Source: Chaenocephalus aceratus (Eukaryota > Chordata > Actinopteri > Perciformes > Channichthyidae). From it: a stretch of DNA of 64,000 nt. The translations under genes and the position numbers were made by a program. Below the pieces are notes generated by a model. The model was given only the letters and a program-made list of their open reading frames with translations. It did not search any database and was not told the DNA's origin. Within the stretch, counting starts at the first letter, position 1; every line of letters starts with the position of its first letter. The DNA is taken from contig CM043807.1 in the NCBI GenBank assembly GCA_023974075.1, positions 814,623 through 878,622 of the forward strand, written 5' to 3'. Of this stretch, positions 1-12,335 are shown one piece after another.

Positions 1-297
1 TGTACAACGACCAAGCCCTGTTGCATCGCACTGCTTTGTGGACAATGGATCACATGCACTGCTAAGTGATGTGATCCATTGTAACGTAACACATGGTAGT
101 TAGTGCAGCTTATAGGTTCTCTATTTGACATTCAGAGCATTAATCTAAAAGCCATTAACAATTTGCTAAAAATAAATAATGCAGTAAAGTCTACCTGCAT
201 GAGCAGTTTGTGTGTTGTAATCTTTGCTTCTGTGTGCTATGTTAGCGTAGCCAGGTGGGCCACATGTGAGTCCTTGGCATTTCTTTCTGTGTGTCAC

Positions 298-447
298 CTG
301 GAAGATGTTGGAGAGGTCTCGCAGGTTGAAGATGTAGTGGAACTTGACTGCAGTTGGGAGGAAGATGGAGGAGAGACGCTGGTGCAGGGCCAGGGACAAC
401 TGGACCAGGGGGGGCAGCGTTTCCGCAGGGCAGCACTGAAGCTGAAG
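298..447 (-). CDS. Axonemal dynein heavy chain, one internal exon (AAA3 region)
   Basis: On the minus strand this 150-bp exon reads through 50 codons with no stop. It contains the block [20 protein letters not shown] followed by [12 protein letters not shown], which I recognise as the highly conserved segment in the AAA3 part of axonemal dynein heavy chains, the force-generating ATPase of ciliary and flagellar dynein arms. The donor is CAG/GTGACA (minus strand, just below 298) and the acceptor is TGTCTCAG/CTTCAG (at 447). The run of seven C (G on plus) keeps the frame. The expected continuation with the rest of AAA3 is not visible in bases 1-297 and may lie outside the window. Which paralogue it is cannot be told from 50 residues. 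A second dynein exon lies at 44857-45013 on the same strand. The exons that should separate the two were not found. Confidence 0.72.
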
Positions 448-574
448 CTGAGACAGGATGGAGGTGGAGGTGGATGGTGCTCAGGGCCTCGGCTCCAGGG
501 GATGACCGGGCGAAGACGGAGAAGTGGCGCTATGGAGGGAGATCCAGCATCCACAGGCAGAGGGGGAAAGGCAC

Positions 575-1072
575 TAAGTACCATTTTAGGTACTTGTACT
601 TTATTTGAGTATTTCAATGTTTTTGCTACTTTGTACTTCTACTTCAGTTCAGAGGTAGGTTTTGTACTTTTCCTCCACTACATGTATTGAATCCCTTTAG
701 TTACTTCACAGATGTGGATGAATGATGTGAAATATAATCAAGTGTTGAATCAGACTTTAGTTCCACCTGGAGTAAATCCACCAGCTACCCTGCAGTATAC
801 AAAGTCATTCAGACTAGCTGCTCCTTCACCAGCTTTGAGAACACTTTCATGATCCATCATTATAAAAACATATCATATATATTATTCTGAAATGGACCAA
901 TCTGCACAATGACTACTTTTACTTTTGGTACTTCAACTATATGTTGATGCTAATACTTTTCTACTTTTACTTGAGTAACATTTTGAATGTTACTCGTTAC
1001 AGAGCATTCCTACACTCTGGTACTTCTACCTTTTTTAAGTACAAGATCTGAGTACTTCTCCCACCAATGCCA
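575..1072. repeat. Old interspersed repeat with 'GGTGGGAGAAGTACTCAGATC'-type end
   Basis: This AT-rich stretch is rich in TACTTNTACTT motifs. It ends near 1072 with the complement of GGTGGGAGAAGTACTCAGAT, an end commonly seen in fish interspersed repeats. A related end (GAGGTGGAAGAAGTATTCAG) occurs at 33610. No coding capacity is visible. The class is uncertain, and no matching inverted end was found on the left. Confidence 0.4.
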
Positions 1073-2213
1073 AGAGTAAACATTAGGTTCTTCTCTAATA
1101 ATGGGATGCAGTAGGAGTGTTGCTCATATTACCATTTTAAGATTGATCTGTAAAAGAGCCTTCTTTCCACCTTTCTTAAGCTCCTTTTGTGCTTTGGTTT
1201 TAGCGCCTGGCCGACGCGCTCACACATCACTCAGAGTCACGTTTCTTTTGGTATATTTATTTCCAAGTTATCCTTCTCTGCAGTGCAATGCAGCGGTCAA
1301 AAAACCGTGTGGCTTCACAACCAAACTAGCACACAGAGTATCATCAGCAGGACTCTTTTAACCAGCTGAGGCAAGCACAGCACCAATCAGCCGCCCTGCC
1401 CAGCCGTGGCTGCGGATCATGATCACTTGACATCAATCAATTATACTCCATTACATACATTAAATGATTAAATAATACAAATAATAAATCAACGTTTTGG
1501 CTCCTACAATCTGTAAAAAATAGAATCAGTTTAGTCAGCATGTACTGTTTATATCATACTATATGCTTGATAATATTCTTATTTCAGTGTCTGATAAAGC
1601 TTTACTGTCCGTGCAACCAATATGTCCTTATTACTTAACATGAAGGACAGTTTAGGACAAGCCTACTTTATTGTATGGCTGCTAAACTAAGAACCTAAGT
1701 ATTCTTAACCACAGGGCTCAAATGTGTATCAATATGTTTAATAGACGTCCTCGCCCTCCGGTCACTCTTCTCCCCACTCGTGGGGTCTTCATGCCTGTGT
1801 GCTGAGGGGCTGGCTCCGAGTGTCTTTTTTTTCATTTACATGAAACCGTTCCCCATATGTTTTCTGACTTTAGAGGAAAGTTCTCTGAGACCAGTTTTAT
1901 GTTGGGGTCAGGTTACAGAAAGACAAACAAAGAGAAGTGACACCTTCTTCATTTTCTTTTAGGAGTGGTTCATCTGTGTGTTTACACTCGAAGGAAAACA
2001 AGCTGCAGGATAGGAGGCCGCATCAGTGTCTCTCTGTTACATCAGAACTAGATTGGTGCAAGTGTTACATTGTTCTATGTGCGCCGTGACTTCATGTGAT
2101 AGGAATACAAATATGCCGTTTTACATTTTCATAATGGTGAAACAAACGAAGGAATTTAAAGCAGCACATATCTCACCACATTTAATGATGGGAAGCAAAC
2201 ATGAAGAACGCAT

Positions 2214-2216
<3 letters not shown>
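1073..2216. other. No gene recognised
   Basis: I see no coding region, RNA gene or repeat with definable ends here. Short open frames exist, but none shows a recognisable motif. Confidence 0.4.

Positions 2217-2265
<49 letters not shown>
2217..2265. repeat. (TG)n microsatellite
   Basis: An almost pure TG dinucleotide tract of about 48 bases. The Cys/Val open frames across it are artefacts of the repeat. Confidence 0.95.
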
Positions 2266-2266
<1 letters not shown>

Positions 2267-4364
2267 ACTACCTGCAGTCGTGGGTTGATTGTAAAGCTGC
2301 CTGCTGTAGGGTTCATGCAGGACACGTACTGAACACTGTGTTGTTGCGGTCATACCGAGGAGTAGACACACACAAACATGCAAAGAAAATCATTATTTAA
2401 CAGTTCTGGGTGGCACGAACACCTGCCCACACACAGTCCCTCAGCTCAAGCCTAAGCTGTGTCCTTCCTCTCAATTTCATACCTGAAGTCCCCCCCGCGT
2501 ATCTGTAATGGGCTGAGCGTGTCTAAGCCAGTCAGGCTGTCCTGACGCAGTGGAAACATGTGCAGAACAGCAACACAACCCCGCTCATGGAGTCATACAA
2601 CCCTGCACCCCCTCTTGACTTTGAACTCATACAGTTGTATCATAATGATACAGAGGCAGGGATCTGTGTGATCCTAAAGTCATTTTTAGTATAACTATTA
2701 TGGCAATAAACTAATTCAGCTGCTGTCACTATGCTGCTGGGTTTATGTACAGGATCCCTGGCAGAAAAACAACACAATCACTGGAGACTGTACCTGAAAA
2801 CATAACAGGGTTAATACGGAGTGGGCCTCCGTGTTGTATGGCCCCCTTTGTGCCTCCCCACACCCAGAGCAATGCAGCAAGAGGACTTGGGGGCAACTCA
2901 CTTGCTAAATGTTTTGCTTCCTAAAATGCATGCTGTCAATTTAGACACACAGAGGAGGGGGTCGAAAGGCGGAGAGACACCGTCACAGCGCACATGCACT
3001 TCTAGCTTCTGGCACTATGATATCTGAATGGTGATTTGATGTGTTATTACATGGAGAACCATCATAGAGCAGGAATGAGTCCTGGAACCTAGAACAGGTG
3101 TCCAGCTCAGCGGTGGTGAGGAGTAATGGACCTCATGTAAAGCCTAACGTTAGATTTGTACTTCTGGCGATTACATTTATGCTACAAACATCATGACAGT
3201 GGTGTTAACATTTAGAGATTGTCCTGCTGTACAAAAGGTGGTGTTTTGTTTTGCAGCAGTCAGTGAGCCAGTACATGTTCAGTGGGGTGGCCAGGATGGA
3301 CCCAGTGATCATTTTGGGGTGGCATTGAAATCACTATTATATGAACATAAAAATACATCTCACTAGAAAATAAGGGCTTACATTTTAAGGCACCTACAAC
3401 ACACCTCTACATTATTTGGGATTAAGTGCTGAAATAGATCAAATAATATTCAGTATATCTAACTATTTTTTTCGTATTCCCGCAGGCAAAGTATCAACGA
3501 AGCTTACATTATACAAATGTAATGCAATATACAGACTGTTTACCTTATGGTGATCAGCAGCCCTATGAGCTCATTCTCTCAGAGACACAGAGACAGAGAT
3601 ACATCATTTAAATAAGAGTTTTTAAATTCAATGATAGGTTAAGAATAAACATGTTAAAGTAAATAACAATAAACAATAGCCCTTAACCCGGTAAGGCCCC
3701 CGGTTGTAATTTTACAACATTACTTGAAGCTATCCTAAAAAAGTCAGTAAATGTTTTTTTAAAAGACTACATCTACATAGTCAAAAGGTCCTTTTGTTCA
3801 GCCTTACAATGCCATTGGGTAGTAAATGTGTTATAGGTCCTGCCCTCTGGCCATACACGCCAGGGATTTTGGGCCCCATGGAAATATATCACATTGGGCC
3901 CCGCCACCAGGCCCAGGCCACGCCAACCAAGCACAATTGCTGTAACCACACCTCCAGAACCCAACCCACTCATTTATGCTTTAAATAACTCTACCTGTAC
4001 AGGCTTAAATCTATCTTGTAGTCCAATACTGACCGCACAATATTTACTGACACTGAGCTGTGAAAATATAACACTTATGGGGGGACAGGGCTGCTGAGTC
4101 TAGAGATGGATCTGTTGGTCCTGGCACCAGGGGGAGGGACAACTGATTTAGTATGAATAGCTGCTAAAAATGTACCTGCATTTACTAAATGTCAGCTAAA
4201 AGAGGAGTGAAATTAAAAACATGTATAGATATTAACAGTACTTAATGTCAGCTTAGTAAAAAAAAACATAACAATTATTATTTACAATGGACTACGCGTA
4301 GCTAACAGACACATTTCCACCACTCATAGACCACACCCACCTTTTCTTTGAAAAACTGGGTGAC
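2266..4364. other. Intergenic or intronic DNA, no gene recognised
   Basis: No coding sequence is supported. At about 3687 a TTAACCC followed by GGTAAGGCCCCCGG, with the small palindrome GTTGTAATTTTACAAC, could be a decayed TTAA-type transposon end. No partner end was found. Confidence 0.35.
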
Positions 4365-4369
4365 ATACT

Positions 4370-5436
4370 AGAGGCTTCTCAATTCTTAAATGTCCCCTCC
4401 TCGAGACTTAGTCCCGCCCACAGGAGATGCGAGCGGAGGACCGAGGAGGGGAACCGAGGAGAGAGGAGGGGAAGCAGCAGACGTTTAAAGAAATGAGAAC
4501 TCCTCTCCTCTGAGCGGTCATATTAAAGAGACGTCCGTTCATTATTACGTGGCAACAGCTGCATCAGCTGTCTAGTGTTTTGTCATATTTTATAATCTCT
4601 GCTGGATCAGCTGAACATTGTTCCCCCACATATTTACTTTGAATTCATTGAGAGTGCGGTATAATGAGACAATACCAGGCTACAGATGCGGACACACACA
4701 CACACACATATATTTATATAAATATATGCAATTTAAAGTATGAGAGCACTCTCATAATAACGTAACACGATCAGAGACTGGATATATATCCCCCCCCCCT
4801 CTCTCTGGTCGCTGAAATGGGGAATTGAAATTACGGGCCAAAAGTTGTATTTGCAAGTATTACAAGTAAGGACACCAAACCAACTGAGACCCGTCTGTCC
4901 GCCGCATCTGCGCACTGTACAACACACACCTACACACTGTACCACACGCTGTGTGTGGTACAGTGTGTAGGTGCGTGTTGTACAGTGTGTAGGTGCGTGT
5001 TGTACAGTGTGTAGGTGCGTGTGGTACAGTGTGTAGGTGTGTGTGACACAGTGATATATATTGTACACACTGCTCTGCTTTCTGCACGGACCTCACAGCT
5101 GTTCTCACTGTAAACATCGCGTTGCGATGAGAGCAGGTTCTAAAATAATATCCAGGGGATGCATGCAGAGCTGTCATTGGCTGAGATAAGTCCGGCCGTG
5201 CGTCACGCCTCCACCGTTCCCGGAAATGCATCCGCGGAGGAGCCGTGGAGGAACCATCAGTGTATCCTCGGTTATAGCTCCTCCAGAGAGCCTCCTCGAC
5301 GCTCGATCCTCGGTGTGCATTTAGAGAAATGAGACGTCCTTCAAAATGGCGCGCTGAAATTCATTTCCGGGTCACTACTGGAGGACCGAGGAGTCGAGGA
5401 GTCGAGGAGGGGCAATTTGAGTATTGAGAAGCCTCT
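4370..5436. mobile_element. Non-autonomous DNA transposon with long terminal inverted repeats
   Basis: The left end (AGAGGCTTCTCAATTCTTAA, continuing to TCCCCTCCTCGAG) is mirrored by the right end (complement AGAGGCTTCTCAATACTCAA, continuing to GCCCCTCCTCGAC), giving about 40 bp of imperfect inverted repeat. ATACT flanks both sides (4365-4369 and 5437-5441), the apparent target duplication. Because TA also falls at the edge, a 3-bp duplication (TAC) is an alternative reading. The inside carries GA-rich repeats around 4430-4500, a hairpin plus 22-bp tandem repeats at 4918-5050, and no transposase. Superfamily not assigned. Confidence 0.7.
4918..5050. repeat. 22-bp tandem repeat preceded by its own inverted copy
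   Basis: The unit TGTACAGTGTGTAGGTGCGT plus GT is repeated about four times. The first part (4920-4960) is its reverse complement, so the start of the array can fold into a long hairpin around the GTACCACACGCTGTGTGTGG centre. It lies inside the inverted-repeat element at 4370-5436. Confidence 0.8.
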
Positions 5437-5576
5437 ATACTGTCGCCCTTTAGTCCCTCTCTCTTTCTCTCCTTTCTTTTCTCTTTGAAAGCCTGACTTT
5501 GTGAGTCGTTGAGACATGGTTCACATATAAGTACTAGCATCCCTGCTCCTAACATGCTCTCACTCCAACCCAGTCT

Positions 5577-6800
5577 CACGGCATTTCGTGTTCACCAACA
5601 CGATTTTTAATCTATTGATTCGTGTTCACCAACACGATTTGCCCCTTTTTTTTCGTGTTGCACAGCACGATTTTAAAAGCAATGTATTTATACTGCCTGC
5701 AGCACGTCTTTTGTGTGGTTCATAAAAACATGTTCTTACTCAATATCAAGCCACAATTATTGCTTTTATTTTAAATCGTATAATTTCGGACTTTTGTTGC
5801 CGTCTGTGAGGAAAATAAATGGGGCTCAGAGCCTCAGGATACTGAAATCTGTATTTTAAAATATTTTTTTCCTTCTAATTTGTTATTCTTTTCAAAATAA
5901 CACACTGTTATTTACTCACCAATAACACACAATTATCCTTGCTTTTATTTATTGGTTTAATTCCATAATCTCGGGCTTTTTTGGCGTCCGTCAGGAACTG
6001 AATTTCAAAATAAATATAACCGGAAACAGACGTAGGCCTATAAGGGACAGTTCGAGCATCATCGACTTTGCGCTGTCATCGAGGTGAGGATGGCCGAAGA
6101 CACTACACTACCTGTGAGAGAAACTTCTTTTCAGCAATGTTGATGGAAGAAATGGAGGCTGGAGTCCGCTTTATATCAAAACACTGAGTTTAATTGAGAG
6201 CCAACGGCCGTGAGTGAGTCCAAGGCATTTACAACATGCTGTGAGAAATCCCCAGACATCACTGAAGAATACACAGAAAACACAGCGCAAATCTACCCAG
6301 CGGGTCCAGGAGGAGCCTCTGTTTGCGCCCTTTCTAATCATAATTAATAACACATGTTTCAGAGACAAAGAAAGTCTGTTAACGTCATCTGCGCAGTTGG
6401 CCACACTTCCCCCAACAGGAAGGCGGGACCTTTGACCTATGCCCTGCTCTAAGTTGCAGCAGACCCATGTGAAAGACTAAAATGCTCCCCTGCACAGACA
6501 ATAAGAGAATATTCTCTAACACTACCCATAATCCCCAGCTATCGTTTAGGACTACAGTCCACGTGATTAAACTTCAAGTCGGGATTGGATGTTGGATTGG
6601 CAGTGCGTCAAGGTTACGGAATCGAAGCTGGATCGAACGCCCCCCCCCCCCCCCCCCAAAATGATCTATGGGGCGTCTCGATTGGGAACGTTTTCGTTTT
6701 TCCAACAATTAGAAGTTGCCAGTATTAAACACCAATTATTAAACAATTTAAATGAACCGATTAAACATCTCTCTGACACAGTTTAAACGCATTTCAAGTG
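5577..6800. repeat. Diverged repeat block, related to 17884-18520
   Basis: The block begins with repeated CGTGTTCACCAACACGATTT palindromes. It contains GGACTTTTGTTGCCGTCTGT, ACTGAAATCTGTATTTT and AGAAGTTGCCAGTATTAAAC (6711-6730), all of which recur in the same order and orientation at 17952, 17998 and 18495. It ends with a poly-C run near 6640-6657. No protein is recognisable. It is probably an old transposon or its end regions; class unknown. Confidence 0.55.
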
Positions 6801-8052
6801 GAAGAATTGTTCGTGTCTCCTCTTCGTGTCCCGGTAAGCCGGAAGCTGTATTATTTTCAAAAAATAAAAATAATACTTCTTTTTTTTTAACCATAACGGG
6901 TACTTTACACAACATTGATTCAAACTTATCCTTGTTTTAATCCTTGTTTTATTTATGTTAAATTGTTGTTGTCGGTTAATTTTCCATTTTATTTATTTTG
7001 GTTTAAGATATCATTAGTCTTTTTTATTATTATCATGCTAGATGTTTAAACTTTTCTGTATTTTATAAGGCAATATATACTTTTTTGTTTTTGTCCGTAG
7101 GCTACTTAGGTTATTAAAGAGTTATCGTGTCAAAATACAGGAAATGTATTAATATTTTATTGTATAATCGGTACAGGAAATTACATAATTCAGAGAACCA
7201 CCTATTGGCCAAAGACCGCTGCCACCGGCATTGCAATCCATCCTCTGACAAAGTAAGTTGTGTCACTAAAGTCTGATGCATGTTTTGCTTAGATTTAATA
7301 ATTGGGGATTTTTTTAAGCCTTCACTCGCATGGTTCATCATACATAATGAACTGTTCTAAGTCTGAGAAATGCCTTCGCCATAATCAGCAAAGCAACATT
7401 AATGTGAAATAATTCTTGCGGGCGGCTAGCTAGCTAGCTCACGTTCAACATAAGCTTAAACTAGTTTAGCTACATTTATATCAGCTCATAAGTGGTGTGT
7501 GAAAAATATTTGTCTTAATTACGGCTGCATACGTCGGTGTTAAAGTGTGAGTTATACGTTATCTTAATCGCTTTTGTTTTACACATGACAGTACTAACGC
7601 TGGTCGACATTTTAATATATGTTTGGTGGAGGGGCATAGTCCATGTGCACGTCCATGTGCTTGTTACGCGTATGAAACAGGAAACACGTAAATGAACTCA
7701 GTCTGTCTAAACTAGTTAAACCGTCACAATGTGCATTTAAAAAAAGCTAGTTTCACTACATAATTCACTTGTTCTGTTCTCTCCTGCAGCTCCTGTACCC
7801 ACACCACTAACCCATACACTGATCTACACCATCATAAAACCAACGGCACTTTTAAGAGCCAAACTCAACCTATCTCTCTGTCTATCTATCTAGCTTTCTT
7901 ATAGTTATTGTCTCTATCTTTTTCTATCATTCATTATCTATTTCTTCATCTATCCATCTCAATCTTACAATCTGTCTCACTATCTCTGTCTGTCTCATGC
8001 AGCAGCTGTTTGTTTGCATATCTCTTGTGTCTGGCTGGCTGGCTGTGTTGCA
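6801..8052. other. Upstream region of the KDZ transposase gene
   Basis: AT-rich, without a recognisable coding region. It holds a GCTAGCTAGCTAGC repeat near 7424 and a (TCTATC)-rich stretch at 7877-7990 just before the first coding exon of the transposase. The left end of the KDZ element, which should lie here or further left, was not identified. Confidence 0.35.
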
Positions 8053-8727
8053 ATGGCAACAAAACACAACCCAGACCCCAATAATCCCACATCCAAAGAA
8101 GGGAAACGCATGGCTCTTGAGCTGAAGCATGAACACATGCTAGCTGAAGCTAAGGTTGGTGTTTTAACCCATATGACCTCATTCATGTCCTACTTGAATG
8201 TGGCACTATCTGTTATCCAAACAATGCTGAACAGGCCAAGAGTAACTGGATGTTGGATCAATGTATAGGGCCTTTGCAAAACGGTTCATCATTACAACAT
8301 GGGGGGCAGAGGCTTACTAAATAAAGCTTGTTCAACTTGTTTTACTTCATTAGTTGGATATGGTAGGAAAAACTTGAAGCAAAAATGTTCTTCAAGAGAA
8401 TGAATTTCCTTTTTATTTGTCCACTGTCATATGGTATCAGTTTATCAGCAACATCAACCTTACATGAGTTGTTACTTGGTCACAGAAAGCAGCGGAGGAG
8501 AGGAAACGGGCACGCTCTGTAGGAGACACTTTACAGTCCCCTAAAAGGGGCTGTGTAGGACGTGGCAAGCCGAGAGGGAGGCGTGGAGGGCGACGCCAAG
8601 GCTCAGCTACAGGTTGAAATCCCAATTATTTTACATTTTTATGAATTTACTAAATAAATGGTTGGAGAATTGAATGAAAACACAGTAATTGCTTGTTGAG
8701 GGTCTACAATAATTCAAATATATAAAC

Positions 8728-9394
8728 TAGAGCCGGGACTCGGTTAAAAAAATTAATCTAATTAATTAGAGGCTTTGTAATTAATTAATAGAAATTAATC
8801 GCATTTTTAATCAAATATACATATTTGACCTGAGAACAGTGAGAAGCAATTTTCACATCGAGTGCAGTCCAGTGAGCCAGGGAGCTGGTTATTCTCTCAG
8901 ACGTGGACTTACTTATCCTGGCCCTGAAACCAGTCATCTGGTTGAGTGTGGGTTGGGTCAGGGTGTGGTTCCTTGCACTCGGAGTTGGGATAACTGCTAC
9001 ATGCTAGCTGCTACATGCTTTGCATTTAGGTGATACTTTAGGCTTGATGTGCTGCGGTGATATGCAAATTCTTTTTTGCATAATTTGCACACAACCGTGC
9101 TCTTATCGACGCTTCCATCCGTCCGTTTTTTAAAACAAAATGTCCCATCCACGGGGCCGACCAAAGCGGTCTCATCAGCTTGTTCGTTCATGTTTGACTA
9201 TTGTTCATCGTGGTTTGTTGTTGTTGTAGTCCCATGCTGAAGTCATGAACGTTAGTTGGTGCTCCAGTATAATCGGTACGCCTGAAACTCATCCGGTGAG
9301 AAACGTTCCGCTGTGCAAAAATAAGTGCGATTAAAATGCGTTAATTTTTGTGTAATTAATTAATCTTAATTAACGCGTTAAAGTCCCGGCCCTA
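8728..9394. mobile_element. Non-autonomous hAT element carrying a BED-finger exon
   Basis: The ends TAGAGCCGGGACT and (complement) TAGGGCCGGGACT are flanked by a perfect 8-bp duplication ATATAAAC (8720-8727 and 9395-9402), the hAT signature. The element lies in an intron of the KDZ gene. On the minus strand it encodes a BED zinc finger (see 8997-9191) but no transposase catalytic domain. A second copy of the same family spans 47642-54190. Confidence 0.9.
8997..9191 (-). CDS. BED-type zinc finger fragment inside the hAT element
   Basis: The minus-strand frame encodes 64 residues with CKLCKKEFAYHRSTSSLKYH followed by LNAKH, a C-x2-C ... H-x4-H BED finger. In hAT transposases this domain lies at the N-terminus and contacts the element ends. 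Upstream residues include GTFCFKKRTDGSVDKS, typical of the approach to such fingers. The frame stops soon afterwards and no RNase-H/hATC region follows within the 667-bp element. It is therefore a truncated transposase start, not a full protein. It is intact here and damaged in the second copy (53760-53960). Confidence 0.7.
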   Translation of the reverse strand: MNEQADETALVGPVDGTFCFKKRTDGSVDKSTVVCKLCKKEFAYHRSTSSLKYHLNAKHVAASM

Positions 9395-12335
9395 ATATAA
9401 ACGCATAGTGACACTACAGTCGGAGACATTCCCACTGTGGTGTCATAAGAGCTATGCTTTATTTAATTTCACAAGCTTTTAAACAATAGGTAGATAATAC
9501 AAATCATCAGTTATCTGTTGTTAACCCTCTGTGGGATGTTTTACAGTCACATCCCCCCCCCCCTGACTGAGGGCTTCCAGTCTTCCAGTGTGGAGGTTCT
9601 GCGTACTGAACCTTCAGCACAACACGAATTTGGTAAATCACAAAAATGGCTTTAAGTTTAAAACTAAAATAAATTGTGTTCGTGAGAGAAAATAACCTTA
9701 TACACAACTGACAGTTCAGGACTCGAACGAGGAATGTAATTCAGTAAAGATATTGGCCAGTTCCATACTGAGCAAAGAAATGATCCTTGATTTGTAGTGT
9801 TCATCTTAAATATAGTCATTTACAGTTAAAGTTTCCCATTCTGTTCACAGAAAAGAATATGGAGAGACTCTCTGACATTCTTTCCTCATGTCCTCCTCCT
9901 GAGCCTCAAAGCGCTGCCTCATCCTGGCCTTTTCGGCAGCAGAAAGCCTCAGAGCGCTGGAGAGAAGCAAGACCACACCACCTACAATGCCTTCTAGAGA
10001 AAGAGGCTGTTGGTCATCCCCTGTGTGGCCTCTGTTATTAGGTGAGATAACATTTACCTTTATTTAAATTACTTTACCTAATTGTAATTTTTCAGTATTA
10101 ATGCTCAGTGCCCTGCTATTTCAGCTAACATGCATGACTTTTGGGATGTTAGAAAACTGGATACCTAGAGAGAACCCACATGAAAATGAAAGTAATTCTA
10201 GGATATTAGAATCATTTTGTATTTCCTCCCAAGGTGTAGCGAGTGTCTCCCCGAGGAGTGGTTCTGTGGAGACTGTGATGGACTTCATCACAAGAAACAG
10301 CCACTCCACAACAGGGACAGTTTAATAAATGGGTTTCTTAAACCAATTAGTCCAACAACGTGTGTTGTTAGAGTGGAAGGTGGATATGACACCCATGACC
10401 AAGGTATGCTCTCTCAAACATGCATGTTGATGTTCACATGTCTCTTCGGCCAGCATACAATGGTAATTAGTGCTTTTCTTTTTTTGTGACAGCTTGCATA
10501 TTGCCAACTGTGAAGGCACCCAACTGCTCCTGTAAAGGCAAACACTTCACTATGGTACCAGGCAAACCAGTGATTTTAATTACCAGCAATGGTAAACAAA
10601 TATATATATATATTTGGATTTCTATTGAATTGTTGTTATATGTTTACTGTTGTGGGCTGAGCCATTGTGCTTCCAATTGGAGTAAAACCTTCATGTAATA
10701 TCTGTTAATCTTTGACTATTTGTAGATGGAACTGTTGTAAAGTGTGTCTTAATTATGTTTATTTACTTGTTCCAAGGGCGTTATGATTTGCATCTGCCAC
10801 TATATGTCTGTCAAACTTGCCAGCAGCAGTGGACCCCGACTTGAAAGTCCTCCTTAAAAGTGGATACTGGCCACACTTTACACCTTGGACCTCCTGAGCT
10901 CCTTTGAAGAGCTCAAGGTCATCTCTCCGGGATTCTCCAGACAGGCCTTTGCAAAGCTGCTGGAGCATCGCACAAAGTGTGGAGGAAGAGTAAGTGTAAA
11001 TATTCTTTACCATATTATACATTATAACATTTCCGTAAATAGACAAAATCACAGCAATATATGTAATTATCTTCCAGTCTGGACCTGTGAACGGAGATGC
11101 ACTGCAGCGCAGCTTTCTGGAGTTCTCCTATGCCTCGTATGAGGAAGAGCAGTCTGCTCGGTGCTCCTTTCATCTGCCCTGCCTGCACGCCGGAGATGTT
11201 GGCTGTTTCTGCCGATGGAAACCGGAAGCTATATCGCTTACGGCGAAGTGGAAGGTGCTATTTTTACATTGTTGTTATTTAACTTTTTTGATTACTGTTT
11301 ATATTTCATGGATATATTTGCTAATCTTTTTTTTCTCAGTTCTGATGGCAGCGCCTTTTTGAATGGGCTCTTTGTAGCAGAAGACAGCGCGGTGGCTGCA
11401 TTTGTCGACAAAATACAGAGATCACTGAAAAATGCAAGTTTTTATTCGTAATTTTACCTTATAGGTATATCACAAAAATAGCCATGTATATCCGACCCTG
11501 ACTTTCTTCAAATGCAGCTACTTCTCCTTACCATCTACTCCAAAATCAGATAATTAGAACAAATGATGTAGATGGTGATTCCATTGCTTTGAACTGATGT
11601 GTCGTGATCTAATGTAATGTAGACCCAGGGAAGAGGCCCATGTGGGGACTCCCAGTGGACAGCAGCGAGGGAGACGTCGAGGAGGGCTTCTAAGCTGGAT
11701 GAAGAAGGGATGGAGGTGGCTGTATGTCGCCATGGGTTTCTTTTGAAGGCCTTAAATATGTACAGGGGGGAGATATTCGCCTACCCCCTGTATCTTCAAA
11801 AGGAACTCATGCCAGCCAAAGCCAAGTTATTCGCCATGGATGTGGCTTGCAAGTACTGGCCGTACATGGAGAAAGCTGCAAGTGTCCTTCCTGCTCTCCA
11901 GGAGCTGACCACCATGAAGCCATTCCTCAGTGTAATGCATGCTCGAGCCCATGCTACCAAATGCGAGGTATGTGAAATGTTTTTGTATCACGTACATTTA
12001 TATTTTTTATATTTATAATACTGAAGTAGTAAATATCTAAGCTATACTGTTTAGTATAGTAGTATGTAGCCTCTTTGCACAACATTCCAGCAACCTTTTA
12101 CCATCAGATTATATGGAGTGGGAAGAACCAGGAGGGAGCAGGGATGACCGCCGGGGAAGAGGTGGAGCAGGTCAGCAGCTACCTGTCCTGTTGTGCCCTG
12201 ACAACAAAATACATGTCCAAAGCAGGTGAGTGGAAGGGCTTGCCCTATTATTGCATACTTTTTTAGATGACACATCATAACCTCATTATTGCTTTCAAAA
12301 GCACGACTGGACATGCTCACAGTGCATGCTATGGG

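Noticed and set aside
103..690. 195-codon plus-strand open frame
   Set aside because: It is the complement of the dynein exon plus flanking repeat DNA; low-complexity Gly/Arg composition and no homology that I can recognise.
2026..2400. Open frame with a run of Cys-Val across the TG tract
   Set aside because: Produced by the (TG)n microsatellite; no start context, domain or splice signal.
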